The position numbers were made by a program, and so were the translations under genes. This document shows, piece by piece, positions 46,995 to 55,886 of a stretch of 64,000 nucleotides of DNA. Origin of the DNA: CAZZDK01 sp964652235. Lineage in GTDB: Bacteria > Pseudomonadota > Alphaproteobacteria > UBA9219. The notes beneath the pieces were generated by a model. It had not been told where the DNA came from. It was given only the letters and a program-made list of their open reading frames with translations, and made no database searches. The stretch is taken from contig CAZZDK010000011.1 of the NCBI GenBank assembly GCA_964652235.1, positions 6,423 through 70,422 on the forward strand, written 5' to 3'. The first letter of the stretch is position 1; each line of letters opens with the position of its first letter.

Positions 46995-48398
46995 CTACGC
47001 GCGGCCATATTGATCGTCGAAGCGAACGATGTCGTCCTCGCCCAGATAATCGCCCGACTGCACTTCGATTAGATGCAGGTCTATCTTGCCCGGATTCGAG
47101 AGGCGGTGCTTAACCCCTTTGGGGATATAGGCGGATTCGTTCGGGAAAAGCATTTTTTCTGTCTCGCCGCAAACGATTTTCGCCGATCCTTCCACGACGA
47201 CCCAATGTTCCGCGCGATGGTGGTGCAGCTGAAGCGAAAGCGCTTTGCCCGGCGAAACGACGATGTGCTTGACCTGAAACCGCGCGCCCGAAGCGATAGG
47301 CTCATAGGACCCCCACGGGCGCAGAACGCGCCGATGGTCGAGCGCAAGCGATCCGTTTTCGTCCTTGATCGTGGAAACGAGGTCCTTCACGTCCTGCGAG
47401 CGGGAAAGCGGCAACACCAAAACGGCGTCGTTGGTCGCCACGACGGCCAGATTCTCGACGCCCAAAACAGCGACCGTCGGACCATAGGAACGGACATAGG
47501 AACGGCGCGTGTCCATCGCCACGACAGGCCCTGCCGTCGCCGTTTGGTTTTCGTCTTTGCCCGACAAGTTCCAAAGAGCCTGCCAGGAACCCAAATCGTT
47601 CCAGCCCATTGAACAGGACAAGACCGCCCCCTTCTTCGTGCGCTCCATGATGAGCCGGTCGAACGGATGGTCCTCCATCGCGGCATAGGCTTTTTCGCCG
47701 AGAAGCAGGCAGCCGTAATCGTCCTGCGCGTTTTGTAGGGCCTCGCGGCAGAGCTTCAGCGTTTCCGGCGCGAGTCTTTCCGATTCTTCAAGCAGCGTTC
47801 GCGGCGCGTAAAAGAAAATGCCGCTGTTCCAAAGCGATCCTTCCTCGATGAACCGCGCGGCGGTAGAGGCGTCCGGCTTTTCGTGAAAGGCGGCGATTTT
47901 CCTGACGGGGCCGTCGCCCTTTTCCGGCGCGATATAGCCGAAGCCCGTTTCGGGATGTGAGGGCCGGATCCCGAAAAGGACGAAAGAGCCGTCCTTTACG
48001 GCAGGCAAGGCGGCATCCAGGCCTTTGTTGAAAGCCGCTCGGTCGGCTATAACGTGGTCGGAAGGCAGGACGAGGTGCGCGACGTTTGGCGCTTTTTCGT
48101 CCATGACGGAGGCGATGATCGCAGGCGCCGCCGTATTTCGGCCGACAGGCTCCAGGCAAACGACGGCGTCTTGAATCTCAAGACGCTCCAGCGCGTCGAG
48201 AATAAGAAATTTATGATCGACGTTTCCGATGATCAGCGGCGCGGCAAAGCGTTTTCTATCCGAGACGGCCATCAACGTCTCGACGAAAAGGGAATGCTCC
48301 CCCACAAGGCAGGCGAATTGTTTGGGCATTCGTTTTCGAGAAACGGGCCACAGGCGCGTGCCGGAACCGCCGGAGAGGAGAACGGGTCTTATAAGCAT
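46995..48398 (-). CDS. manC: Mannose-1-phosphate guanylyltransferase/mannose-6-phosphate isomerase
   Basis: This 467-residue bifunctional type II enzyme has an N-terminal nucleotidyltransferase with LLSGGSGTRLWPVSRKRMPK (residues ~7-26) and substrate loop FHEKPD (about 170). The C-terminal cupin isomerase domain (about 350-467) has RPWGSYEPIASGARFQVKHI and QLHHHRAEHWVVVEGSA. It supplies GDP-mannose for gmd and the glycosyltransferase downstream. It is the first gene of the operon. Confidence 0.95.
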   Translation of the reverse strand: MLIRPVLLSGGSGTRLWPVSRKRMPKQFACLVGEHSLFVETLMAVSDRKRFAAPLIIGNVDHKFLILDALERLEIQDAVVCLEPVGRNTAAPAIIASVMDEKAPNVAHLVLPSDHVIADRAAFNKGLDAALPAVKDGSFVLFGIRPSHPETGFGYIAPEKGDGPVRKIAAFHEKPDASTAARFIEEGSLWNSGIFFYAPRTLLEESERLAPETLKLCREALQNAQDDYGCLLLGEKAYAAMEDHPFDRLIMERTKKGAVLSCSMGWNDLGSWQALWNLSGKDENQTATAGPVVAMDTRRSYVRSYGPTVAVLGVENLAVVATNDAVLVLPLSRSQDVKDLVSTIKDENGSLALDHRRVLRPWGSYEPIASGARFQVKHIVVSPGKALSLQLHHHRAEHWVVVEGSAKIVCGETEKMLFPNESAYIPKGVKHRLSNPGKIDLHLIEVQSGDYLGEDDIVRFDDQYGRA

Positions 48399-48452
48399 TT
48401 GGAAACCTTTATAAAGGCGAGAGGCCTTTGTACAAAAAAGGAAGAGCGAGAG

Positions 48453-48782
48453 CTAGGAAGAAAAACCTTCTGAAAGCCAATCTTCGATTCGGGAGGCGAG
48501 CTCCTGTGGATTCCCGTCGATATTCAGGATCTTAAGCCGTCCCGACGCGCCGGATTTGATTGAAAAGGCGTTTTTCTTAAGGGACAGCTCCTGGGCCAGA
48601 CGGGCGATGAGCGCTTCGTTCGCCTTGCCGTCCCGAGGGGACTCTTTAACGGCGATCTCGACGGCTTGACGTCCTTTCCCTGTGTCCACAAGGCGAGCGG
48701 GCCCCTTTCGCGAGGCGTTCGGTCTGACGCGGACCGTCAGGTAGAGGCCGCCTGTATGCGGGGAAAGGAAAGAAGAATTCAT
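48453..48782 (-). CDS. DUF167 (YggU-like) protein
   Basis: This is a 109-residue protein with the DUF167 signature: LTVRVRPNASRKG (about 14-26), then VKESPRDGKANEALIARLAQ (about 46-65) and IKSGASGRLKILNIDG (about 79-94). The family is widespread, small and of unsettled function. It is encoded divergently from nhaA and just upstream of manC on the same strand, with 54 bp between them. Confidence 0.88.
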   Translation of the reverse strand: MNSSFLSPHTGGLYLTVRVRPNASRKGPARLVDTGKGRQAVEIAVKESPRDGKANEALIARLAQELSLKKNAFSIKSGASGRLKILNIDGNPQELASRIEDWLSEGFSS

Positions 48783-48850
48783 GAACTCCTTTTACATATT
48801 TTAACGTTCTTTTGGGAATTTTTTCGCGTCTCGGCGGAAAGGCCCTTCTC

Positions 48851-50026
48851 ATGCAGGAACGACGATCTTTCGCGCGGCGCTTCATCCAAAAAAAGGAAGC
48901 GGGAGTCCTTTGTCTGCTGGCGGCCATGGCGGCGGCTTTGGCCTGGGCCAATTCGCCTTGGGGCGGCGCCTACGAGCAATTCTGGGCTTTAACCTTTCCG
49001 GGCGGCGCTTTTACGCTGCGTCATTTCGTCAACGACGTCTTGATGGCCTTCTTTTTCGTGATGGTCGGGTGCGAGCTGAAGCGGGAACGGCTTGAAGGCG
49101 AACTGGTTTCCTGGTCCCAGGCCCGGCTTCCGGTCATCGCGGCGGTGGGGGGGATGGTCGTTCCCGCTCTTTTGTTCTTGCTGACGGTGTTCGCGCTTGG
49201 CGGCGGCGTCGAGGCCGGCGGCGCGCTCAGGGGCTGGGCGATTCCGACGGCGACGGACATCGCCTTTGCCCTGGGCGTTTTTTCTTTTCTGGGACCCTAC
49301 GTTCCGGTGAGTCTCAGGACGTTTCTTTTGGCGCTTGCGACGATGGACGATATGGGATCGGTTCTTCTGATCGGCCTTTTTTATTCTTCCGGACTTAATA
49401 TAGGCGCCGTCGCCGCCTTGCTGCTGCTCGTCTTCGCTCTTTGGGGGGTCAACAAAAAGGGCGTGACGAACATTGTGCCTTACGCGCTTCTGGGCGGCCT
49501 TCTTTGGTTCGCCGTTTTCTTTTCGGGCATTCATGCGACGTTGGCGGGACTGCTTTGGGCGTTCCTTCTCCCCTTGCGCAGACAGGGCCTTCACCATAAA
49601 TCTCTTTTGCGGGAAGTCGAAAACGGGCTACATCCCTGGGTTTCCTTTTTCGTTCTGCCCGTTTTCGCCTTCGCCAACGCCGGCGTTTCTCTTCAGGGAG
49701 CGACGTGGGAAACCTTCGCCGATCCCCTTTTGGCGGGCATCATGGTCGGTCTTCTTCTGGGAAAGCCGCTGGGAGTCATCGGTTCCGCGTGGCTTGCGAT
49801 TCGCGGCGGGTTTTGTCAAAGACCGACCGATGCGAGCTGGAGGCAGATCGGCGGCGTCGGCTTTCTCTGCGGCATCGGCTTCACGATGTCGCTTTTTATC
49901 GGCACATTGGCCTTCGAAGACGCGACTTCCCTGGCGGCGACACGCGCCGGGATTCTATCCGGATCGACGCTGGCGGCGGCCATCGGCTACCTCGTTCTCC
50001 TCCGCAGCGGGAAGAAAGCCGGTTAA
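48851..50026 (+). CDS. nhaA: Na+/H+ antiporter NhaA
   Basis: This 391-residue inner-membrane antiporter from ATG 48851 (MQERRSFARRFIQKKEAG) has about twelve helices. The assembly helix TATDIAFALGVFSFLG (Asp about 135) and the ion-binding pair in ATMDDMGSVLLIGLFYS (Asp-Asp about 165/166) match the E. coli D133 and D163/D164 positions. The C-terminal GGVGFLCGIGFTMSLFIGTL contains the conserved helix. It exchanges sodium for protons to keep pH and sodium homeostasis. It converges with the aldolase gene (4-bp overlap). Confidence 0.93.
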   Translation: MQERRSFARRFIQKKEAGVLCLLAAMAAALAWANSPWGGAYEQFWALTFPGGAFTLRHFVNDVLMAFFFVMVGCELKRERLEGELVSWSQARLPVIAAVGGMVVPALLFLLTVFALGGGVEAGGALRGWAIPTATDIAFALGVFSFLGPYVPVSLRTFLLALATMDDMGSVLLIGLFYSSGLNIGAVAALLLLVFALWGVNKKGVTNIVPYALLGGLLWFAVFFSGIHATLAGLLWAFLLPLRRQGLHHKSLLREVENGLHPWVSFFVLPVFAFANAGVSLQGATWETFADPLLAGIMVGLLLGKPLGVIGSAWLAIRGGFCQRPTDASWRQIGGVGFLCGIGFTMSLFIGTLAFEDATSLAATRAGILSGSTLAAAIGYLVLLRSGKKAG

Positions 50027-50952
50027 TCCTTGCCCTTGTAGATATCCACGATCTGGCCGAGAAGCTTAAGCGCGTCCTCGCGCGAGCGCTGGAAGCTGTT
50101 GCGCCCAATGATCGAGCCGTTGCCGCCGCCCGCATAAATAGCCTTGGCGTCTTCAAGGACGGCGTTTTCTCCTTTTGCTGCGCCGCCCGAAAAGACGACG
50201 ATACGCTTGCCGTCGAAGCAGCATTGCATGATGTGGCGCACGCGGTCGGCTTGCGTCGCGATGGGAATGCGCTTTTCTTCATAAACTTTCTTGGATTCCT
50301 TGTTGCCCAGATGGTCGCTTGGGAGCTTGACCTTGATGATGTTCGCGCCCAGCAAAGCCGCCATATGGGCGGCATAGGCGATCACGTCCACGGCGAGTTC
50401 GGCTTCTTTCGTCAGATCGCCGCCGCGCGGATAGGACCAGACGACCACGGCCAGGCCCTTGGCCTTGGCTTCGCGCGTCATTTCCCGCAATTCCTCGTAC
50501 TGGCCGAACATGGCGTCCGACCCCGGATAAATCGTAAAGCCGATGGCCGCGCAGCCCAGGCGCAAAGCGTCGTCCACGCTGGCCGTGACGGCCTGGTCGG
50601 CGTCTTTTTGCTGCGTGGAAAGGCTGTTGGAGCTGTTGACCTTGAGGATGGTCGGAATCGCGCCCGCAAACGTGTCGGCGCCTGCCGCTAAAGAGCCGAG
50701 CGGCGCGGCGTAAGCGCTCAGACCGGCGTCGATGGCGAGTTTATAGTGATAGTGGGGATCGTAAGCGGGAGGATTCGGCGCAAAGGAACGGGCTGGTCCG
50801 TGTTCGAAGCCTTGATCGACGGGCAGGATGACCATTTTGCCGGTGCCGCCCAATTTTCCGGCCATCAGCAGGCGAGCCAGGTTGGCTTTGGTTCCCGGCG
50901 TTTCGCCTTCATAGCCGGCTAGGATTTCACGAACGCGGCGCGACAGATTCAT
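50023..50952 (-). CDS. Class I fructose-bisphosphate aldolase (DhnA/FbaB type)
   Basis: This 309-residue enzyme of the archaeal-type DhnA family starts at ATG 50952 after ggggagg. Motifs are MVILPVDQGFEHGPARSF (about 41-58), AVVVWSYPRGG (about 160), the Schiff-base Lys in ANIIKVKLPSDHLG (about 195), and the phosphate site VVFSGGAAKGE...AGGGNGSIIGRN. It cleaves fructose 1,6-bisphosphate without metal. The frame to 51084 is an overlong start. Divergent from the pilin-like gene. Confidence 0.92.
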   Translation of the reverse strand: MNLSRRVREILAGYEGETPGTKANLARLLMAGKLGGTGKMVILPVDQGFEHGPARSFAPNPPAYDPHYHYKLAIDAGLSAYAAPLGSLAAGADTFAGAIPTILKVNSSNSLSTQQKDADQAVTASVDDALRLGCAAIGFTIYPGSDAMFGQYEELREMTREAKAKGLAVVVWSYPRGGDLTKEAELAVDVIAYAAHMAALLGANIIKVKLPSDHLGNKESKKVYEEKRIPIATQADRVRHIMQCCFDGKRIVVFSGGAAKGENAVLEDAKAIYAGGGNGSIIGRNSFQRSREDALKLLGQIVDIYKGKD

Positions 50953-51069
50953 AAAGGCCTCCCCTGAAAAACGATTGCAAGCGCGCGGGAAGATTAAGTC
51001 AAAGACGGGGCCTTGTCCAACGGGTCTTTTCCCCCTAAGCTGTCGGGTGGTTAACGACGAGGGCCTTTT

Positions 51070-51684
51070 ATGAACCGTTTTCACGCCTCTGCCGGGATCG
51101 CCATCGGCCCTATCCTTTTCATTCTGGCGCTTTTGGGGGTCCTCGCCACGGTTCTGTCCTCAGGGATGGAAGGGGGATTCTCTTCGGCCGGGAACGCCGA
51201 CAGGATCACCGCCGATATCGTCGGCCAGGCCAACATGATCCGCACGAAAATTCTGGAATGCCAGATGCAATTTCTGGTGAACGGCCGGACTCACGCCTCG
51301 GCTCCTTGCGCGAACGATCCTTACCCCTGTTCGGATCAGAACGACGGCACGGCGGTGGCGGACTTGACGTGCCCGAACGACGCTTTGACGGCGGGCGGCA
51401 ACGAGCAAAGCCTTTGGAGCGGGCCGCGCGCCGCGATGCTGCCGCCGCCGACCAAAGGCTTTTCCGCCTGGATGTACATGAATGCGGGCGATGCCGGCGG
51501 ACGTTGTTTCTGGACCGCGCCGACGGGGGGGAAGAGCTCGGCGGTCGTCCAAGGCCTTTCCCGCGCGGCGGAAAAGTTCACGTCGAAAGAGCATTCCTAC
51601 GACAGCGCGAGTTCTTCGCAAAAGTTTGTCGTCTTCGTCACCGTTCCGAGCGGGACGGTAGATGAAAAATGCGCCGTTCCATAG
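51070..51684 (+). CDS. Pilin-like or single-anchor secreted protein
   Basis: This 204-residue protein has a short N-terminal segment (MNRFHASAG) and one hydrophobic helix (IAIGPILFILALLGVLATVL), followed by a polar domain with Cys residues at LECQ, APCAND, YPCSD, LTCPN, GRCFW and EKCAVP, probably three disulfides. The layout resembles type IV pilin-like proteins, but the classical prepilin cleavage motif (G-F/M-T-L-x-E) is not present. It may be an inner-membrane anchored periplasmic protein. The next gene starts 8 bp downstream. Confidence 0.6.
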   Translation: MNRFHASAGIAIGPILFILALLGVLATVLSSGMEGGFSSAGNADRITADIVGQANMIRTKILECQMQFLVNGRTHASAPCANDPYPCSDQNDGTAVADLTCPNDALTAGGNEQSLWSGPRAAMLPPPTKGFSAWMYMNAGDAGGRCFWTAPTGGKSSAVVQGLSRAAEKFTSKEHSYDSASSSQKFVVFVTVPSGTVDEKCAVP

Positions 51685-51691
51685 AGGCTTC

Positions 51692-52588
51692 ATGGGGTTC
51701 GAAGAGGCAAGGCCGGAATATTACGAGGGCCTGAAGATTTTCCAGGCGCACACAAACCAACAGGAACGGCTTAAGTTTCTTTTGAAGACCTTTTGGACCC
51801 TGGCGCGAAACCAGAAAGACTTTTTGCCTCAACCCCCTTTCCTTTGGAGAGACGTTGGTTGCGGGGACGGGACCTTCACGCAAAAAGCGCTCGAGGCGCT
51901 AAGGGAAAGCGGTTTCCCGCCGCCGGTTTACGAAGGAATCGAACCGGATAGCCATTTCGTCTCGGCGGCCAGAAACCGTTTAGCCGGAGAAATAGGCGTG
52001 AAAATCGTGAAGGGGGAAGGATTTGACGGCACGCTTTCTCTTTGCGGCCCAAGCGATATTATTAGCGGATTCAACGCACTCTATTTCGCTAAAGATCTTC
52101 AGGCGTTTGGAGCGGATTTGGCCGGGGCGTTAAAACCAACGGGACTTGGCCTGTTCATACAGAATCATTTGTTTACACAAAGGGCGGGCGAAGCTTTTAT
52201 CGGTGCAGATTATCAGGACTATGTCGCGTCTCTTCCGACAGAGGTCTTTTTCCCGCCCGTTTCCAAGAGCGGGTATGCTTTGATAACGGGCCGCGTCAGC
52301 GAAAAGGATATAGCGGAGAATGAATCTCTTTCCGAACAGGAAAAGAAAAATGCAATCATCGTGAAGAAAATCATCGACAGCATGGGGGGTATATCGACTG
52401 AAACGGAAGCGGGACAGCACGTCGCTCGCCTATACGAAAAGCGAATCTTGAGCGAAGATTACGGCGGCCCGGGACGTTACGTGACCGACAATTTTCTTTT
52501 GGTTTTATCCCTCACCGCAGGCAACGGCGGCTTTCAGGGAAACGACGAAAAAAATTATGAAAGGTCTTCGGGACGAGATTGCGCTTGA
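51692..52588 (+). CDS. SAM-dependent methyltransferase
   Basis: This is a 298-residue protein. ATG 51692 is preferred (tagagg upstream, no overlap with the previous gene); ATG 51662 in the same frame would overlap by 23 bp. The SAM motif is WRDVGCGDGTFTQKALEAL (about 53-71), followed by YEGIEPDSHFVSAARNRL and an acidic loop DIISGFNALYFAKDL. The C-terminal half is specific and helical. The substrate is unknown and the context is uninformative. Confidence 0.75.
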   Translation: MGFEEARPEYYEGLKIFQAHTNQQERLKFLLKTFWTLARNQKDFLPQPPFLWRDVGCGDGTFTQKALEALRESGFPPPVYEGIEPDSHFVSAARNRLAGEIGVKIVKGEGFDGTLSLCGPSDIISGFNALYFAKDLQAFGADLAGALKPTGLGLFIQNHLFTQRAGEAFIGADYQDYVASLPTEVFFPPVSKSGYALITGRVSEKDIAENESLSEQEKKNAIIVKKIIDSMGGISTETEAGQHVARLYEKRILSEDYGGPGRYVTDNFLLVLSLTAGNGGFQGNDEKNYERSSGRDCA

Positions 52589-52596
52589 GAGAAACG

Positions 52597-53331
52597 TTAC
52601 GTCGAAAAGAACGTTCTTTCCGTTCCGTCCATGACAAGGCAAGTCAGGCAGCCGGAAGCGTAAGCTCCTGTATCGATCCCGATGCGGTTGGGGCGGATAT
52701 CCGGCTGCGAATGGATCGTATGGCCGTGGACGATCATCTTGCCCATGCCTTTCGGATAAAACAAAAAGGCGTCCCGGATCCACATTTGGTCCTCGGGCGT
52801 TTGCGAGGCCAGGGCGACCCCCGGACGCACGCCCGCATGGACGAAATAGTAATCGCCATAGGTCACAGCATGAACGGTATCGTTCAAAAAGGCGCGGTGC
52901 GCGTCCGGCACGGCGCGGCGCAACTGTTCGCGCAATCCCTTAATCCTTTCCGAGGCCGGGGCCGCAGAGGGGGCGTAAGGGTTCACGCCGTAGCTCGCGA
53001 GGGTTGCGGCGCCGCCGAACTGCAGCCAGAGGGGGACGATGGAATCGTCTCCTTCAAGAAAACGGAGCAGGCAATCGTCATGATTGCCGCGCAGAAAGAT
53101 GGGCGAGACCCCCTCGCCGAAAGAGCCTAAAAGGCGGTCGATCACGCCTTTGGAATCAAGACCCCGGTCCACGTAATCGCCCAGGAAGATCAACTTTTTT
53201 TTCTTCCGCCCATGCGCTGCCGCGTCCGCTTCGATCATCGCCAGAAGGCGCGTGAGAAGATCGAGGCGGCCATGAATGTCCCCCACGGCGTAAAGCCTGT
53301 GGTTTTCAGGCGTCGAGGCTTTGGTTTTCAT
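52597..53331 (-). CDS. Serine/threonine-type metallophosphatase
   Basis: This 244-residue protein has all metallophosphoesterase motifs: GDIHGRLD (about 18), FLGDYVDRG (about 49), LRGNHDD (about 79) and the late His motifs FVHAGVRPG (about 162) and VHGHTIHS (about 203). It resembles PrpA/ApaH-type cytosolic phosphatases that act on phosphoproteins or dinucleoside tetraphosphates. It is 50 bp after the methyltransferase that closes the hook operon, and could be co-transcribed. Confidence 0.88.
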   Translation of the reverse strand: MKTKASTPENHRLYAVGDIHGRLDLLTRLLAMIEADAAAHGRKKKKLIFLGDYVDRGLDSKGVIDRLLGSFGEGVSPIFLRGNHDDCLLRFLEGDDSIVPLWLQFGGAATLASYGVNPYAPSAAPASERIKGLREQLRRAVPDAHRAFLNDTVHAVTYGDYYFVHAGVRPGVALASQTPEDQMWIRDAFLFYPKGMGKMIVHGHTIHSQPDIRPNRIGIDTGAYASGCLTCLVMDGTERTFFST

Positions 53332-53380
53332 GCCTTTTCAATGGCACGAAAGGGGGCCGGAAAACAATGGTTTCCTTATT

Positions 53381-54871
53381 TCAGGCCGCTAAAAGCCCAT
53401 AGGCGTACCAGCGCACCATGCCCTTTTCAAGCGTGGTCGTGACAAGGGTATGAACAACCTCGTCTGTCGGTTCGGCGGCGTCCATGATTTGCGCGGCCAA
53501 AGACGGATTCCGGACCGCCAGTTTTTCCAGCGTCGGCTTAAGCGAGCCGGAAATATTGGCCAGGCCGACGCGGCAGAGCGCCTGAAGCACCAGCGCCTCC
53601 TTGGCCGAAAGAGAAAGAGGGCCGCCGACGATGGGCGAGGCCAGATAGACGACGGGTTCGAGAATTTCCGTCTCTTCGTTTTTAAGATGGGCGTTGAATC
53701 CGTTGGCCCAGGCCGGATGGCTCGTTAAGGCGGAGGCGTAGCCCTCATAGCGGCCGCGCATGGGTTGTGCGACGCCGCAGGCCACAAGGATCTGGATGGC
53801 GGAAAGAACTTCGTCGGCGCCGAATGTTTTGCCCAAGGGGTGCTGGAGAAAGTCGCCGACGCCGAGCGGCAGCAGACACATGAGATCGATCAGGCCTGAG
53901 AAGAGCGGCGTCGTTAAAGGAATTTCTTTTCCGCCCATTGAAACCTGAGAGGGAATCTTTTCCCTTCGGGCCGTGATCCCGAAGGTGAAGAAACCGAAGA
54001 GAGCCGGCTTTTCCTCGGTTTGCTGGACGGGAAGCTTGACCCAGATGTCGTTGCGGCATTCCCTTTGCGCCGCAAAGTCCTTGATCGGTTCGTAAAGCAG
54101 GTGGTCTTTGCATTTCAGCAGAGGTTCTTGCGCCCGCGGCGGCACCGAAAGCTCAAGATAATTCGCGCCGATATCGGCGTCGCCCGCCAAGGTGAACCCG
54201 CGGGGCAAAAGGCCCTCCATCGTTTCGAAGGCGCCGGATTTCGCTTGAGGTTCTTTTCCGAGGCAGGATTCGAAAAAGGCGTCCGGCGCCTTGTCCGCGA
54301 TCGCCTTGTCCAACGCGGCGCGCGCGATCGGGTGCCTATCAAAATAAAAAGAGCCAAGAACCTTCAACTCGTCCAGAAACTCCAAAGCCTGGGAAGGCGA
54401 AAGCTCGGGCGCGTATTCCCCGATCAAAAAGCGTAAGGATTCGTCCGGATTGGCGTAAGCGCGATAGCGATAGGCTAAAAGCCCGCCGGGCTTAAGTCTC
54501 CTTTCGGCCAGGGAGAAAAGGGCCTGCCTTCGGGATTCGGTTGACGCGGCGCCTGCGAAGTCGCAGGCCAGATAATCCAGCGTCGTCGGCAGAAAGGATT
54601 CCTCGGCGCCGAAAAGAACGTTTGACACGTGGCGCGCTTGAGCGAGGGAGGCGGCGGCTTCGGCTTCCTGTTTGGTTTCGAGCAGACCGTAAAACCGGCC
54701 CTCCGGATTGCTGGCCGCCAGGCAAAGCAGCGCCTCCGGATCAAAGGTCCCCGTCTGCGCGTACGAGAAGGCGATGCCGGGTTTGCGCGGCACGACGCCG
54801 CGCAGGGCCGCGACGTAGGCCAGACGGATGGGCGAGAGGTCGAGGGAAAGCGGCGAGGCGTAAGAGGGCAT
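53381..54871 (-). CDS. Methyltransferase with regulatory domain, in the hook operon
   Basis: This 496-residue protein has an N-terminal methyltransferase-like half lacking a strong glycine-rich motif (IAFSYAQTGTFDPEALLCLAASNP, then FYGLLETKQEAEAAASLA), a middle of the methyltransferase regulatory domain type (HHL-less form, KCKDHLLYEPIKDFAAQREC) and a helical C-terminus. It begins 26 bp after flgL and is on the same strand as flgE-flgK-flgL. I infer that it modifies a flagellar protein such as flagellin, by analogy with FliB-type modification, but this is unproven. Confidence 0.6.
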   Translation of the reverse strand: MPSYASPLSLDLSPIRLAYVAALRGVVPRKPGIAFSYAQTGTFDPEALLCLAASNPEGRFYGLLETKQEAEAAASLAQARHVSNVLFGAEESFLPTTLDYLACDFAGAASTESRRQALFSLAERRLKPGGLLAYRYRAYANPDESLRFLIGEYAPELSPSQALEFLDELKVLGSFYFDRHPIARAALDKAIADKAPDAFFESCLGKEPQAKSGAFETMEGLLPRGFTLAGDADIGANYLELSVPPRAQEPLLKCKDHLLYEPIKDFAAQRECRNDIWVKLPVQQTEEKPALFGFFTFGITARREKIPSQVSMGGKEIPLTTPLFSGLIDLMCLLPLGVGDFLQHPLGKTFGADEVLSAIQILVACGVAQPMRGRYEGYASALTSHPAWANGFNAHLKNEETEILEPVVYLASPIVGGPLSLSAKEALVLQALCRVGLANISGSLKPTLEKLAVRNPSLAAQIMDAAEPTDEVVHTLVTTTLEKGMVRWYAYGLLAA

Positions 54872-54896
54872 GGTCTTGAAACTCCAAAGAGAAAAA

Positions 54897-55877
54897 TCAG
54901 AGATATTTCAAAAGGGACAGGTCGATGATCTGCGCGGTCACGGCATAGGCGGATTCAAGCTGGGCCTGAAGCACCGTGATCTTAACGCTAACCTCGTTGA
55001 CGTCAACCGCTTCGATATTGTCCACCTGGTTTTCGATGCTTGAAATCTTGGATTCGATCATCTTCGACGTTTTCTCAAGCGTCGAATAAGCGTTGGTCGC
55101 CGCCGTATGCACGGCGCGCACGTTCGAAAGGCCCTCGGAAAGAAGGTCGAGCGCGTTATCCATGTAGGTCTGATAGTTGGCGGGGTCTTCCGTCGCCGCA
55201 TAGGCCCATTGCAGCCCCAGGATGATCTGCTGAAAACCCTTGTCGGTGCTGGTAATGCCGTAGGTGAGGGACTTGGTCGTGTCGATGGTCGCGGAATCTT
55301 TGACCCAGGCTTCCGGCACGGCGGCGGCAGGGTTCAAGGGATCGTAGTTCACGTCGTAATTCGGCACGGCGGGCGAGGCGACAGTCGTCGTGCCGGCCGG
55401 AGGGATGTTGGCGGGGTCGAGAATGTCGTCGGCGCTGACGACGGGCGAGGTGTCGTAACGCGTGCCCGCGAAGATGTATCTCTCGCCCACTTTCTGGTCG
55501 AGGTAATAGACCATGTCTTCGATGTAGCCTCGGATGGCGCTTTGAATCGACGAATTCTTGGTCTCGTCGTAGGCCGTGGAGGCCAAAAGCGTGCTATAGG
55601 CGTCGCCGACCGTGTTTTCGATCCCCGTAAGGGACTGGTCGTAGGCCGTCATGCGCGGCATAAGGTTTTCGATGACGGTCAGGAAGCCTTCCTGCGTGGA
55701 GGTTTGGCTCGTGAGATTGAGGAGCTTTTGCGCGTCGCTGGAGCGGTAATCGACCATGTTGGTCGAATATTTGCCCGTCGTAAGCTGCTGCGAAAGCGTC
55801 GAGAGCATGCTCTGGCCGCTGCTGAGATTCTTGGCGGAGATAAGCTGCAGGCCCAGGGTGCTGATGCGCTCAACCAT
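54897..55877 (-). CDS. flgL: Flagellar hook-filament junction protein FlgL
   Basis: This 326-residue protein has a flagellin-like N-terminal coiled coil (RISTLGLQLISAKNLSSGQS, then MLSTLSQQLTTGKYSTNMVD) and a conserved C-terminus (ISSIENQVDNIEAVDVNEVS ... ESAYAVTAQIIDLSLLKYL). The middle domain includes YIFAGTRYDTSPV, typical of FlgL. It forms the second junction ring (HAP3) between hook and filament and is escorted by FlgN. It is 9 bp after flgK. Confidence 0.92.
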   Translation of the reverse strand: MVERISTLGLQLISAKNLSSGQSMLSTLSQQLTTGKYSTNMVDYRSSDAQKLLNLTSQTSTQEGFLTVIENLMPRMTAYDQSLTGIENTVGDAYSTLLASTAYDETKNSSIQSAIRGYIEDMVYYLDQKVGERYIFAGTRYDTSPVVSADDILDPANIPPAGTTTVASPAVPNYDVNYDPLNPAAAVPEAWVKDSATIDTTKSLTYGITSTDKGFQQIILGLQWAYAATEDPANYQTYMDNALDLLSEGLSNVRAVHTAATNAYSTLEKTSKMIESKISSIENQVDNIEAVDVNEVSVKITVLQAQLESAYAVTAQIIDLSLLKYL

Positions 55878-55886
55878 GAAGAAACC

